A DNA stretch of 64,000 nt from Occallatibacter gabretensis (GCF_001449115.1 NZ_LAIJ01000009.1:1804114-1868113); one strand, 5' to 3'. Shown: positions 50,177 to 59,557, counted from the first letter of the stretch. A program made the numbers and translations. The notes: a model not told the origin generated them from the sequence alone.

Positions 50177-51658
50177 ATGATGATTGTGAGCAGAACTTCT
50201 AATTCTGCCGCTAAACTGGCGGCAATCGCCGTGATATTTGCGGCTGTACGCGTCGTGCCGACTCTCCGCGCGCAGGTAAACCCATCTTCTGACTCCAATT
50301 ACTCTTCCGCCGCGAACTCCTTTTACGGCAGCGTAACCGTACAGCCAGTGACGGACGAGGAGCTGAAGCTCTCGCTGGATGATGCCGTTCGGCGCGGTCT
50401 GGACACGAATCTGGGCCTCAAACAAGCTGAGTACTCCGAGAAGAATCTGCGCGGGCAGTACAACCAGGCCGTACAGCAGTTTTTGCCGACGATATCCCTC
50501 GTTGGCGATGCCGGCTATCACATGTACAACCTGGCGGCGCTGGGTTTCGGTCCGGGCCTCGTCCAGAAAATCCTGCCCATTCTGCCGCCCGGCACAAATA
50601 TCGCTGGCCTGTCGTTCATCACCCGCGCTGAAGTCACCGAAGGGCAGCTCAAATACGAGCAGACACTCTTCTCCGGCCCCGTTATTGCAGGCTATAAGGC
50701 CGCGGGTGCGGGAATGCGAGCCGCATATTTCGCCAAAATGTCTGCCCGCGGCGAAGTTGTCCAGCAGGTAGCTTCGGTCTATCTCCGCGCCATTTCTGCA
50801 GCCAGCGCCGTGGAAAACGCACGTGCTCTTGAAGAGGCGGACCGCGTCGCGTTCAACAACGCACATGAGGCACACTTGGCTGGTACCGCCGCCAATCTCG
50901 ACGAGCTCCGCGCCCGAGTGCAGTACCAGACCGAGCAGCAGGCGCGCATTCAGGCCGAAAATACATTTCAGAAGGATCTGATCCTGCTCAAGCGTGAGAT
51001 CGGCCTCGATCCCGGCCAGAAGATCGTTCTCATAGACCGTGCGCCGTATAGCGAACTCGCCGTACAAACGCCGGAAGAAGTCCGCGCCATCGCCTACAAG
51101 AACCGCCAGGATTATCAGAACATGCAGAACCAGGTCCAGGAGCTGAAGGCCGTCCATCAGGCATACCGTGCGCAGCGCCTGCCCACGCTCAGCTTCAATG
51201 GCTACTATGGCGTCACAGAAGTAACCAGCATCGGCTCGCACGGCAATTTTGCGGCCACCGGAGAACTGAAGTTCCCCATCTTCCGTGAGGCGAGTCTGCG
51301 TGGCAATATCGATGCGTCGCAGGCGCAGTCTGACTCGGCGGAGGCGCAGCTCAGCGATCTCCGCGTCAAGATCGATCAGCAGGTGCGCACAGCGCTGCTT
51401 GACGTGGCAGCAAACAAGAAGCTCGTCGATGTAGCCCAGTCCAACGTTGAACTCGCCACGCGCGCACTGAGTGACGAGACAGATCGTGTCAACGCGGGCG
51501 TGGACGACACTCTGCCGCTCGTGGACGCGCAGGCATCGCTTGCCACCGCCCAGAATAACTACGTCGAAAGCCTTTATCAGTTCAACATCTCCAAGCTGAT
51601 CCTGGCGCGCTCTGCCGGCATACTGGAGCAGCAGTACCGCGATTATCTGGGACGTTGA
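50177..51658 (+). CDS. TolC-family outer membrane efflux protein
   Basis: A 493-residue protein with a signal peptide and two TolC (OEP) repeats. Repeat 1 includes LSLDDAVRRGLDTNLGLKQAEYSEKNLRGQYNQAVQQFLPTISL; repeat 2 includes TPEEVRAIAYKNRQDYQNMQNQVQELKAVHQAYRAQRLPTLSFNGYYG, each followed by long helices (key phrases QFLPTISL and RLPTLSFNG). It should form a trimeric channel for an inner-membrane exporter, but no pump or membrane-fusion gene is next to it. An opposite-strand frame of similar length overlaps it and is a shadow. The upstream 250 bases contain only a short TAGCC/GGCTA hairpin. Confidence 0.93.
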   Translation: MMIVSRTSNSAAKLAAIAVIFAAVRVVPTLRAQVNPSSDSNYSSAANSFYGSVTVQPVTDEELKLSLDDAVRRGLDTNLGLKQAEYSEKNLRGQYNQAVQQFLPTISLVGDAGYHMYNLAALGFGPGLVQKILPILPPGTNIAGLSFITRAEVTEGQLKYEQTLFSGPVIAGYKAAGAGMRAAYFAKMSARGEVVQQVASVYLRAISAASAVENARALEEADRVAFNNAHEAHLAGTAANLDELRARVQYQTEQQARIQAENTFQKDLILLKREIGLDPGQKIVLIDRAPYSELAVQTPEEVRAIAYKNRQDYQNMQNQVQELKAVHQAYRAQRLPTLSFNGYYGVTEVTSIGSHGNFAATGELKFPIFREASLRGNIDASQAQSDSAEAQLSDLRVKIDQQVRTALLDVAANKKLVDVAQSNVELATRALSDETDRVNAGVDDTLPLVDAQASLATAQNNYVESLYQFNISKLILARSAGILEQQYRDYLGR

Positions 51659-51735
51659 TCCGGACCGCAAATCTGGTCGTTAATCGCACCTTTACTCCCA
51701 CCTTGTAAGCTGGTATCCGGAGGATGATTTCCCGT

Positions 51736-52533
51736 ATGTCCAGCAACCTCACAGTCGAATATTTCATCGAGCCGGACTCAGCCGCACTCGCGCGCCGTGC
51801 AGCACAGGAATTTCTCGGCAAAGTCCAGCAGGCTGTCGCGGCACGCGGACTTGCGCGCATCGCCATCAGCGGCGGATCCACTCCGAAGGCTGCATTTCAA
51901 TTGCTCGCCAATCCCGCCGAGCCATTCCTCTCCGCCATGCCTTGGGACAAGCTCCAGCTCTACTGGGTCGATGAGCGCACCGTTCCGCCCACAGACGCCG
52001 ACAGCAACTATCGCATGACCAAGGAATCGCTGCTCGACCACGTGCCGCTCAAGCCTGAGCAGATTCACCGCATGCAAGGCGAACTCGACCCTGAAGTCGC
52101 AGCTGCCCGCTACGAATCCGAGCTGCGCAACAGTTTTCGTCTCGAAGGCGCCGAGACTCCAACCTTCGATCTGGTCGCACTCGGCATGGGGGACGACGGC
52201 CACACGGCCTCGCTCTTCCCGCGTACTCAGGCCATTCACGAGATGGGCAAACTCGTCACAGCCAATCACGTCCCGCAGAAAGACACTTGGCGTATCACGC
52301 TCACCTGGCCGGTCATCAACCAGGCGCGCAGCGTCTTTTTCCTCATCGGCGGCGCGGATAAGACTGAGCGGCTGAAAGAAGTTTTCCTCGGGCCCCGCGA
52401 TGTCGAAACACTGCCCAGTCAACTCATCTGGCCCGCAAGCGGTATACTCACGTTGTTTCTGGATAAGGTCGCTGCGGCGCTCTTACCTGCACCCGATGCG
52501 GAAGGCCGCGGTATTTTGGAGAGAGTGCGATGA
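51736..52533 (+). CDS. pgl: 6-phosphogluconolactonase
   Basis: Hydrolyses 6-phosphogluconolactone in the oxidative pentose phosphate pathway. The 265-residue protein has AISGGSTPKAAFQLLA, LYWVDERTVPPTDADSNYRMTKE and ALGMGDDGHTASLFP, the three conserved blocks of the DevB/Pgl family. Two ATGs compete: 51724 touches GGAGG and so lacks spacing; 51736 is twelve bases after it and is chosen. The gene overlaps glk by four bases (ATGA). Confidence 0.93.
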   Translation: MSSNLTVEYFIEPDSAALARRAAQEFLGKVQQAVAARGLARIAISGGSTPKAAFQLLANPAEPFLSAMPWDKLQLYWVDERTVPPTDADSNYRMTKESLLDHVPLKPEQIHRMQGELDPEVAAARYESELRNSFRLEGAETPTFDLVALGMGDDGHTASLFPRTQAIHEMGKLVTANHVPQKDTWRITLTWPVINQARSVFFLIGGADKTERLKEVFLGPRDVETLPSQLIWPASGILTLFLDKVAAALLPAPDAEGRGILERVR

Positions 52534-53552
52534 TTCTTGCCGGAGATGTAGGCGGCACTAAAGTTCACCTTGCGTTGTACGACTTTGCCAACGGGCAACT
52601 CATCCATATTCGGGATGAAAAATATCCGGCCAAAGAATATTCCGGCCTGGAAGAGATCGCAAAAGAGTTCCTCGCCGCCGACAAGCCCACCTCTGCCTGC
52701 TTTGGTGTTCCGGGCCCGGTGCGTGACGGGCGGCTGCGCCTGACCAATCTGCCTTGGACTCTCGATAGCCGCGAACTGCAGACCGGCCTCGATATTCCCT
52801 ATGTGTTTCTCATCAATGATCTCGAAGCCAATGGCTACGGAATAGCCGAGCTCAAGCCCGACCAGGTTTACACCCTCGCCGAAGGCGACCCCAGCCAGAC
52901 CGGCAACCGCGCTCTGATCGCCGCCGGCACAGGCCTCGGGGAAGGCCTGCTCACATGGAACGGACGGCACCATATGCCGTATCCGTCGGAAGGCGGACAT
53001 GCCGACTTTGCTCCTCGCAATGAGGACGAGATCGACCTGTTGCGTTTCCTCCAACAGAAGTACAACGGCCGCATCAGCTGGGAGCGTGTCATCAGCGGCA
53101 TGGGCATGACCAACATCTTCGAGTTTCTGCGCGATGTGCGCGGGCTCGAGGTGCCGGCATGGCTCGGCGAACAGATTGCCGCCGCGCACGATCCCAACTC
53201 CGTCATCACGGAAAACGGCCTGGCTGCCAAAAGCGAAATCTGCGAGAAGACACTCGATATGTTCGTCTCTGTCTACGGCGCGGAGTCGGGCAACCTCGCA
53301 CTCAAGATTCTCTCCGTTGGCGGCCTGTATGTCGGCGGCGGCATCGCGCCACGCATCCTGGAAAAGCTTAAGGACGGCACCTTCATCAAGGCCTTTACAG
53401 ATAAGGGGCGCCTGAGCCAGCTGCTCATCAACATGCCGGTCCGCGTAATTCTGGAGCCGTACGCAGCCGTGATCGGCGCTGCCGCCTACGCTGAAGCCCG
53501 CGCAGCGGAAATCAGCGGCATCTCGCCCCGCGCCGCCTCCATCCAGTTTTAG
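52530..53552 (+). CDS. glk: Glucokinase
   Basis: Phosphorylates glucose with ATP. The 340-residue protein has the phosphate loop LAGDVGGTKVHLAL, the substrate-binding FGVPGPVRDGRLRLTNLPW, the catalytic Asp in LINDLEANGYG, IAAGTGLGEG and SEGGHADFAP (sugar-binding Glu and His), all as in the Glk family; the ROK zinc motif is absent. It is translationally coupled to pgl, which links glucose entry to the pentose phosphate branch. A terminator follows 17 bases after the stop. Confidence 0.95.
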   Translation: MILAGDVGGTKVHLALYDFANGQLIHIRDEKYPAKEYSGLEEIAKEFLAADKPTSACFGVPGPVRDGRLRLTNLPWTLDSRELQTGLDIPYVFLINDLEANGYGIAELKPDQVYTLAEGDPSQTGNRALIAAGTGLGEGLLTWNGRHHMPYPSEGGHADFAPRNEDEIDLLRFLQQKYNGRISWERVISGMGMTNIFEFLRDVRGLEVPAWLGEQIAAAHDPNSVITENGLAAKSEICEKTLDMFVSVYGAESGNLALKILSVGGLYVGGGIAPRILEKLKDGTFIKAFTDKGRLSQLLINMPVRVILEPYAAVIGAAAYAEARAAEISGISPRAASIQF

Positions 53553-53568
53553 CAACCGCTGAAATCAA

Positions 53569-53604
53569 AAACGCCTCGACTCGCAAGAGCCGGGGCGTTT
53601 TTTT
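53569..53604 (+). terminator. Intrinsic terminator of pgl-glk
   Basis: An AACGCC/GGCGTT stem extended inward to CTC/GAG around GCAA, with one mismatch and one wobble pair, followed by seven T. Confidence 0.8.
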
Positions 53605-53606
53605 GC

Positions 53607-54263
53607 TCACCGTTTCAGCGCCGAACCCACTGTCGCAATCATCCCATGATAGAAGTATTGTCCTAACCCTACAGTAAACAGCCAGCACCCATAGAGCGCA
53701 TGCTCAAAGCTCGACGTCGCGAGCGACCCAGTCTCCGCATAGCGCCACGCAAAGAGCAGTCCTCCGGCAAATGTGAGCCCAACCGCAAGCCAGTTGCGAA
53801 AGATCAAATGCATAAAAGCGAAAGCCGCCGCGCTCGCCAAAATCATCGCCCAGCGTGAAGGAAAGAATGCCCCGTATCGCTCGAAGAAGAATGCTCTATA
53901 AATAATCCCTTGCGGATAAACCGACAGCACCGGGTAAGCCACCATCACAATCGCCCAGAAGCCAGGGTGACTGCGCACAAAGCCCCACTCCAACTCTGGC
54001 GCAAACCTTCGCACGCCAAGCCAGATCACCACCGCCACAACTACAAAGATCGCCAGAATCAAACCCACGCGTCCCGGCAGCGCACCAATATTCCACAGCC
54101 GCCCGCGATCGAATCGTGCGTCGCGCATAAGCTGCCACAAAGCATACGCTGTAATCACCCACAGCACCGGCAACGCAGGAATTCTGACCGGCGCAAAACG
54201 ATACCCCAGCGGCAGACCCACAAATAGCAGCAGAAATTCCAAAATCAACGCGATGCGTTGCAT
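53607..54263 (-). CDS. CPBP/CAAX-like membrane protein lacking the catalytic Glu pair
   Basis: A 218-residue protein with about six helices. VYPQGIIYRAFFFERYG, FAFMHLIFRNWLAVGLTFAGGLLFAWRYAETGSLATSSFEHALYG (key words FAFMH and EHALYG) give the three-motif order of CPBP intramembrane proteases. Active members have EExxxR in motif 1; here that position reads QGIIYR, so both glutamates are missing while the Arg and the histidine motifs remain. It may be inactive or have a binding role. The start codon at 54261-54263 has no strong ribosome site. Confidence 0.75.
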   Translation of the reverse strand: MQRIALILEFLLLFVGLPLGYRFAPVRIPALPVLWVITAYALWQLMRDARFDRGRLWNIGALPGRVGLILAIFVVVAVVIWLGVRRFAPELEWGFVRSHPGFWAIVMVAYPVLSVYPQGIIYRAFFFERYGAFFPSRWAMILASAAAFAFMHLIFRNWLAVGLTFAGGLLFAWRYAETGSLATSSFEHALYGCWLFTVGLGQYFYHGMIATVGSALKR

Positions 54264-54300
54264 GTATCCTCTGCGGTGTGCTCAAGCTCAGCGCAGCAAC

Positions 54301-55881
54301 TCACTGCGCATCATGCAAAAAGCTATCCAGCATCTCCCGATACAACGCGCACTGCGGTTCCCGCAGCAGCGACGCACGCGCTTCCGCATGACCATCCAGC
54401 ATGAACTCAAGGTATCCGCCCGCTTCGGTCAGACGCGGCCAGTTAGGAATATCCTTTGCATTTGGATTGCCCGTTTTCGCAAAGTTGGTCCAGTAAGTCT
54501 CCATCAGATCGGCAAGCTGCATATCCACGTCAGTAAATTTGCCGGCAATATTCCCGGATTTCGGAAAGTATCCAAACACATAAGGCAAATCTGCGGAGTG
54601 AACAGCCCCCTGCGCCTCCTGTCCGGGAATCGGATGATCAAACTGGTAGAGATACACCGGCTGCTTCGCCTTGCTCTGCCACGCGCCCTCAGTCGCAACC
54701 GGGCAATGAAAACGCATATCCGCGGCCCACTGGTCGCTGGGCTTACCATACAAGGGATCGGAAGTGTTATCGCTCATCGGATAAAGCTTCAGCGCCTCTT
54801 CCGCATGGCTACCCGCAATCATTTTGATATGTGCAGTCAGCCGTTCCGGCGTCACATCGCTTCCAAATTCGCGCGTCGTAACGCCCAGCAGCATCGGAAT
54901 CTGCGACTGATGCCCGGCAGCAAAAACCTCTGCAGGCGATTGCGTAATGACCCATCCATCCACAATCGGCCCGACACGCGGCCGCCGTTTAACATCGGGA
55001 TCCATCACGGCCTTCAGCAACTCCTCAGCGCTGAGCCCGCGCAGAAATTTCACTGCATCTCCGCCCTCCGGCGCGTTCATCGTCGACGCAAATGCAACGC
55101 CAGCCTTCTCGGCCTCCTCCAGCTTGGGCACTGGAGCCAGGAACGCGGCACCGCTCTCAGCAATTGCCTTATGAAACTCGTTCTTTGCAAAGGAAGTCAT
55201 CAGTAGGCTTGTATCTACCGCGCCCGCGGACTGACCAAAGACAGTAATGTTGTCTGGATCGCCGCCGAACCGGGCAATATTCTGCCGCACCCAGCGCAGC
55301 GCCAGAATCTGGTCCTCCAGCCCATAGTTGCCGCTGCTTCCATGCGCCGATTCGCGCGTAAGACCCGGATGCGCAAGAAATCCAAAGACGCTCAGACGAT
55401 AGTTCACCGTCACCAGCAGAATGCCGTGACGAATCAGCGTTCCATCTTTGTACAGCGCACCTGAGGCAGACCCTCCGGCATTCGCGCCGCCATGCAGCCA
55501 CAGCATCACCGGTAGTGGCTTCTTCTGCGCCGGCCACTCGGGCGTAATCACATTGAGAAAGAGGCAGTCCTCTTTGCCCGTAGCCGCATCATGGCGATTC
55601 CACGCTCCCAGGTCTGGCTGCGCGCACGGAGAGCCGAACTGTGTTGCATCACGAACACCCGGCCACGGCTTCGCAGGAATAGGCTCATGCCACCGCAGGT
55701 TGCCCACAGGGGGTTCAGCGTAAGGAACGCCGAGAAACTCCGCCCCACCACCCGTACGTGAAACGCCGCGAATTTGTCCCGCGGATGTGCTAACCACCAA
55801 CGGATCCGATGTCTGTTGGCCGTGCGCGGTTAGGAGCGTGGCTGCCAGAACAAATGCCGCAACAATATTAGAACGGTTCAC
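54301..55881 (-). CDS. Secreted type-B carboxylesterase
   Basis: A 526-residue esterase with a signal peptide (VAAFVLAATLLTAHGQ). It has FLGVPYAEPPVGNLRW, EDCLFLNVITPE, PVMLWLHGGANAGG (oxyanion loop) and the nucleophile elbow ITVFGQSAGAVDTSLL, all typical of the COesterase (type B carboxylesterase/lipase) family. The acidic and histidine residues follow in the C-terminal part (for example FDHPIPGQEAQGAVHSADLPYVFG). GTG at 55879-55881 with GGAG eight bases upstream is preferred over the longer frame. It is divergent from eutB. Confidence 0.92.
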   Translation of the reverse strand: MNRSNIVAAFVLAATLLTAHGQQTSDPLVVSTSAGQIRGVSRTGGGAEFLGVPYAEPPVGNLRWHEPIPAKPWPGVRDATQFGSPCAQPDLGAWNRHDAATGKEDCLFLNVITPEWPAQKKPLPVMLWLHGGANAGGSASGALYKDGTLIRHGILLVTVNYRLSVFGFLAHPGLTRESAHGSSGNYGLEDQILALRWVRQNIARFGGDPDNITVFGQSAGAVDTSLLMTSFAKNEFHKAIAESGAAFLAPVPKLEEAEKAGVAFASTMNAPEGGDAVKFLRGLSAEELLKAVMDPDVKRRPRVGPIVDGWVITQSPAEVFAAGHQSQIPMLLGVTTREFGSDVTPERLTAHIKMIAGSHAEEALKLYPMSDNTSDPLYGKPSDQWAADMRFHCPVATEGAWQSKAKQPVYLYQFDHPIPGQEAQGAVHSADLPYVFGYFPKSGNIAGKFTDVDMQLADLMETYWTNFAKTGNPNAKDIPNWPRLTEAGGYLEFMLDGHAEARASLLREPQCALYREMLDSFLHDAQ

Positions 55882-55969
55882 GATATCTTCTCCAGACAAG
55901 CAGATCAGGTGAAGCAACTACGCGAGAATTCTAGCAATCAACCCCGAACCAGGCCCGCAGGATGCAGCT

Positions 55970-57358
55970 ATGCTGAATGCAATGAGCTTCGCGCACACCG
56001 TCGGCAACATTCGCCACCACTTTCCGGGTCTGCCCACGCTGCTGGCCAAAGCCACGCCGGAGCGTAGCGGAGACATACTCGCCGGAATTGCCGCGAAATC
56101 AGCCGAAGAGCGCGTAGCTGCGCAGTGCGCACTCGCCGACCTGCCGCTCCAACACTTCCTCAACGATCAGGTCGTACCGTACGAAACCGACGAAGTCACG
56201 CGGCTCATCATCGACACCCACAATGCAAAAGCATTCGCGCCGGTGCAATCGTTAACCGTCGGCGAACTCCGCAACTGGCTGCTCTCCGACGAAGCCACGC
56301 CGGAGCGCCTCGCCGCACTTGCTCCCGGCCTCACACCAGAGATGGCCGCAGCCGTAAGCAAGCTCATGCGCCTACAGGATCTCATCGTCGCAGCGGCAAA
56401 AATCCGCGTCGTTACGCGATTTCGCACCACAGTCGGTTTACCCGGCAGACTGAGCGCACGCCTCCAACCAAATCACCCCACTGATGATCCCGCAGGAATA
56501 GCCGCATCCATCCTCGACGGCCTTCTTCTCGGCTCAGGCGATGCAGTCATCGGCATCAACCCGGCCGGCGACAGTCCAGCGGTCACAGCGCATCTGCTCC
56601 GTCTCATCGACGCCCTGCGCCAGCGATTTTCCATTCCCATACAGAGCTGCGTTCTGGCTCATATCACCACACAAATGGCCGCTCTCGAATCCGGCGCACC
56701 GGTTGATCTCATCTTTCAATCCATCGCAGGCACAGAAGCAGCCAATCGCAGCTTCGGCATAAATCTCGCACTACTGAAAGAAGCCAACGACGCCGGCCAG
56801 AAGCTCAACCGTGGAACTGTCGGCGACAACGTAATGTATTTTGAAACCGGCCAAGGCTCCGCACTCTCCGCCAACGCGCATTACGGAGCAGGTGGTTTGG
56901 GCGTCGACCAGCAAACCCTCGAAGCCCGCGCCTACGCCGTCGCTCGCGCCTTCTCGCCCATGCTCGTCAACACAGTCGTCGGCTTCATCGGCCCCGAGTA
57001 TCTCTACAACGGCAAGCAGATCACACGCGCCGGTCTCGAAGATCACTTTTGCGGCAAGCTTCTCGGCCTGCCCATGGGCTGTGACGTCTGCTACACCAAT
57101 CACGCCGAAGCCGATCAGGATGATACAGACGCCCTTCTCACGCTCCTCGGCGCCGCAGGCGTCAACTACATCATGGGCGTTCCCGGCGCAGATGACGTTA
57201 TGCTCAACTACCAGAGCACCAGCTTCCACGATGCGCTCTACGTGCGCCGCATTCTCGGCCTCAAACCCGCACCCGAATTCGAAGCATGGCTCGCCGGCGA
57301 TGAATATGCCCGCCTCATGCTCGAAGCAACGCATCCGGAGAGGCTTTTAACCGCATGA
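55970..57358 (+). CDS. eutB: Ethanolamine ammonia-lyase, large subunit
   Basis: The adenosylcobalamin-dependent enzyme that splits ethanolamine into acetaldehyde and ammonia. The 462-residue protein has NDQVVPYETDEVTRLIID, GINPAGDS, CVLAHITTQMAALE, FQSIAGTEAANRSFGI, MYFETGQGSALSA and GLPMGCDVCYTNHAEADQDD, the conserved barrel and substrate-site blocks of EutB. AGGA lies about eight bases before the ATG at 55970. eutC overlaps its end. No microcompartment shell or aldehyde dehydrogenase genes are near, so this is a stand-alone EAL. Confidence 0.97.
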   Translation: MLNAMSFAHTVGNIRHHFPGLPTLLAKATPERSGDILAGIAAKSAEERVAAQCALADLPLQHFLNDQVVPYETDEVTRLIIDTHNAKAFAPVQSLTVGELRNWLLSDEATPERLAALAPGLTPEMAAAVSKLMRLQDLIVAAAKIRVVTRFRTTVGLPGRLSARLQPNHPTDDPAGIAASILDGLLLGSGDAVIGINPAGDSPAVTAHLLRLIDALRQRFSIPIQSCVLAHITTQMAALESGAPVDLIFQSIAGTEAANRSFGINLALLKEANDAGQKLNRGTVGDNVMYFETGQGSALSANAHYGAGGLGVDQQTLEARAYAVARAFSPMLVNTVVGFIGPEYLYNGKQITRAGLEDHFCGKLLGLPMGCDVCYTNHAEADQDDTDALLTLLGAAGVNYIMGVPGADDVMLNYQSTSFHDALYVRRILGLKPAPEFEAWLAGDEYARLMLEATHPERLLTA

Positions 57359-58116
57359 GCGATCTTGTTCATAACGGCATCGCCGCAAAGCTGCAATCGC
57401 TTACTCCCGCGCGCGTCGGCCTCGGTCGCACAGGCATCAGCCTTGAGACGCGTGATGTGCTCGAGTTTCAACTCGCCCATGCTCGCGCACGCGACGCAGT
57501 CCATGCGCGTCTTGATGTCGCAGGCCTCGCAGCAGCCATCGAAACCACAACCTGCTCCACTGTCCTGCAACTGCACTCCGCCGCAGCAAATCGCGTGCAG
57601 TATCTGCAGCGCCCCGATCTTGGCCGGCAGCTGAACGAAGCCAGTCGCAAACTACTCTCCGCGCAGTCATCCGGCGCGGACCTTGTTCTCATCGTCGCCG
57701 ACGGACTCTCCTCATTCGCTATCGAGCGTCACGTCCCAGCCGTCCTCAACGAACTGCTTCCTCGCCTCGCTACCACAAGTCTCGCGCCCATATGCATCGT
57801 CGAGCAGGCCCGCGTAGCCATCGGCGACGAGATCGGACAGACACTCGGCGCGCAGCTTTCCATCGTATTCATCGGCGAGCGCCCCGGTCTCAGCTCGCCC
57901 GACTCGCTCGGAGCCTACATCACATGGCAACCAAGGTCAGGCCGCACGGATGCCGAGCGCGTCTGCATCTCAAACATCCGCACCGAAGGACTCAGCTACA
58001 CACAGGCAGCCTCGCAACTCGAACGCGCGATTACCCAGGCGCGCGAACGCCGTCTCACCGGCGTAGCTTCCCATTCGATTCCAGCCTCGCTCCCCGCAGG
58101 AGAAGAAAAGCTATGA
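57355..58116 (+). CDS. eutC: Ethanolamine ammonia-lyase, small subunit
   Basis: Binds the cobalamin cofactor together with EutB. The 253-residue protein contains TPARVGLGRTGISLETRDVLEFQLAHARARDAVHARLD (residues about 15-55; key GRTG and LAHARARDAVH), LVLIVADGLSSFAIERH, and GERPGLSSPDSLGAYITWQP, all conserved in EutC. It shares ATGA with eutB at its start, and with a small membrane-protein gene at its end, so three genes are tightly coupled. Confidence 0.96.
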   Translation: MSDLVHNGIAAKLQSLTPARVGLGRTGISLETRDVLEFQLAHARARDAVHARLDVAGLAAAIETTTCSTVLQLHSAAANRVQYLQRPDLGRQLNEASRKLLSAQSSGADLVLIVADGLSSFAIERHVPAVLNELLPRLATTSLAPICIVEQARVAIGDEIGQTLGAQLSIVFIGERPGLSSPDSLGAYITWQPRSGRTDAERVCISNIRTEGLSYTQAASQLERAITQARERRLTGVASHSIPASLPAGEEKL

Positions 58117-58400
58117 TGCGTTATCTGCGTATTGCCGCCATTGGGCTTCTCATCGTCGCCGCAGTTCTCTACGTAGGCGACTGGCTCATCTACAAACTGC
58201 GCGGCTCACCAAGAGACACCGTGACGGTAAGCCTCTTCGTCTCCGCGTCGCTTAAAAATGAAAAGCAGGAAATCGACTACATTGGCCAGGAACAGTGGAC
58301 CTGCACGCGGAGCCTGTTCCCCTTTCCGCCATATCAGCAGAATCAGTCAAGCCCCTGCTGGTACCTGCGCACGCACACCAACCAGACCACAGCTTACTGA
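58113..58400 (+). CDS. Small membrane-anchored protein translated with eutC
   Basis: A 95-residue protein starting at the ATG that overlaps the eutC stop (ATGA, 58113-58116), after GAGAAG. One N-terminal membrane helix (YLRIAAIGLLIVAAVLYVGDWLIYKL) precedes a short polar domain with two cysteines (QEQWTCTRSLFPFPPY and SSPCWYLRTHT). No family is recognised. Its coupling to eutBC suggests a link to ethanolamine use, but the evidence is only position. Its stop overlaps that of the convergent TPR gene by seven bases. A longer frame in the same phase runs through eutC and is not the gene. Confidence 0.72.
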   Translation: MMRYLRIAAIGLLIVAAVLYVGDWLIYKLRGSPRDTVTVSLFVSASLKNEKQEIDYIGQEQWTCTRSLFPFPPYQQNQSSPCWYLRTHTNQTTAY

Positions 58401-59557
58401 GGCGGTAACGCAGGATTCTTTGGACGCATCTGGCGCACCAGTACTTCGTCCGACGCTTGAGTCAACGTGGAAGCTTTGCTGAACTCTGTCTTGGCCTCGG
58501 CGGTTTTGCCCATGGCTTTGTATAGCCGCCCAAGACGCATGTGAACACTCACTTCACTCGGCTGCTGTTTGTCAGCCAGCAGCAACTGGCGCAAAGCCTC
58601 ATCGTTCTGCCCTGCATCGGTCGCCAGTATGCCAAGATCAAGATGCACCCGCCACTGCGAGGGATCGGCCTGCTCAGCCTGTTCAAGAAATGGCCGAGCC
58701 TTCTCCGGCTGGTTCAACTGCAGATATGCGTCGCCCAGATAAAGCATGGACTGTGTATGTTTGGGATCGTTCGTCAACTCCGCCTGAAACTCCGTAGCGG
58801 CTTCATCAAGATGCTTCTGCGTCCATAGCAGGTATCCCAGGCCGAAATGCACCTCTGGTTCGTTTGGGTTAGCCTTGACGGCAGCACGAAATTGCTCAAT
58901 GGCATCGGCATGATCATGCAGCTCATCGGACGCTTCACCGGCCAGCATGTCGGCTTCAGCCGACTCGGCATTCAACGCGAGAATTTCGTGGTAAGTATCC
59001 AGCACGCATGGATATTGCTTGGACCACAGGCAGCTATGGGCAAGCGTCATCAGTAGGGTCAGGTTCTGCGGATCATGTGTGGCAGCCAGCTTGAGCAGCG
59101 GAACGGCCTGGGCATATTCTTGCGCGCCATAATGAGACATCGCCAGCAGAATGGTATAGCGTTGTGCGTCTGGAGAATCTGGCGCAGCAGACTTGAGAAG
59201 CTGTGCAAAGACCGGCACGGCCTCCTTCATCTCGCCGTCCTTAAAAAGTGCAAGCCCAAGATTCAGTTGCACGCCGGGCAGTTTGGGATTGATCGCAAGC
59301 GCCTTACGATAGTACGCAGCGGCATCCTTGTAGTGTTCCTGGCGACTCGCGACAAGTCCGAGATGTGCCAGCGCCTCTGCATTGCCGGGCTGGGCTTTCA
59401 GAATCACGTGCCACGCAGCCTCAGCATCGGCAAGCTTGCCCTGCTGTTCTAGATTCAACGCGGCTTCACGCGAGGCATTCACATTCGCCGCGTTCTGCGC
59501 CAACGCAGGCGCGACAAATAAAAAGGGAATCAAAGCGAGAGATAAAACTCGTGGCAC
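58394..59557 (-). CDS. Secreted or periplasmic TPR-repeat protein
   Basis: A 387-residue protein with a signal peptide (VPRVLSLALIPFLFVAPALAQN). At least eight tetratricopeptide repeats follow, such as ALNLEQQGKLADAEAAWHVILKAQPGNAEALAHLGLV and AAAYYRKALAINPKLPGVQLNLGLALFKDGEMKEAV (core words GNAEALAHLGL and GVQLNLGLALF). TPR proteins of this type act as scaffolds. GTG at 59555-59557, with GAGG five bases upstream, is preferred to the longer ATG frame because the signal peptide starts there. Confidence 0.86.
   Translation of the reverse strand: MPRVLSLALIPFLFVAPALAQNAANVNASREAALNLEQQGKLADAEAAWHVILKAQPGNAEALAHLGLVASRQEHYKDAAAYYRKALAINPKLPGVQLNLGLALFKDGEMKEAVPVFAQLLKSAAPDSPDAQRYTILLAMSHYGAQEYAQAVPLLKLAATHDPQNLTLLMTLAHSCLWSKQYPCVLDTYHEILALNAESAEADMLAGEASDELHDHADAIEQFRAAVKANPNEPEVHFGLGYLLWTQKHLDEAATEFQAELTNDPKHTQSMLYLGDAYLQLNQPEKARPFLEQAEQADPSQWRVHLDLGILATDAGQNDEALRQLLLADKQQPSEVSVHMRLGRLYKAMGKTAEAKTEFSKASTLTQASDEVLVRQMRPKNPALPPQ

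Noticed and set aside
50165-51670. A 501-residue open frame on the minus strand over the TolC-like gene
   Set aside because: The plus-strand frame has a signal peptide and two TolC repeats; the opposite frame has no recognisable fold and is a high-GC codon-position shadow.
57792-58112. N-terminal part of a longer frame leading into the small membrane protein after eutC
   Set aside because: It overlaps eutC out of frame with Arg/His-rich sequence; the ATG at 58113 overlaps the eutC stop and starts the membrane helix.
55970-58400. Ethanolamine utilisation microcompartment
   Set aside because: Only eutB and eutC are present; no shell proteins, reactivase or aldehyde dehydrogenase nearby.
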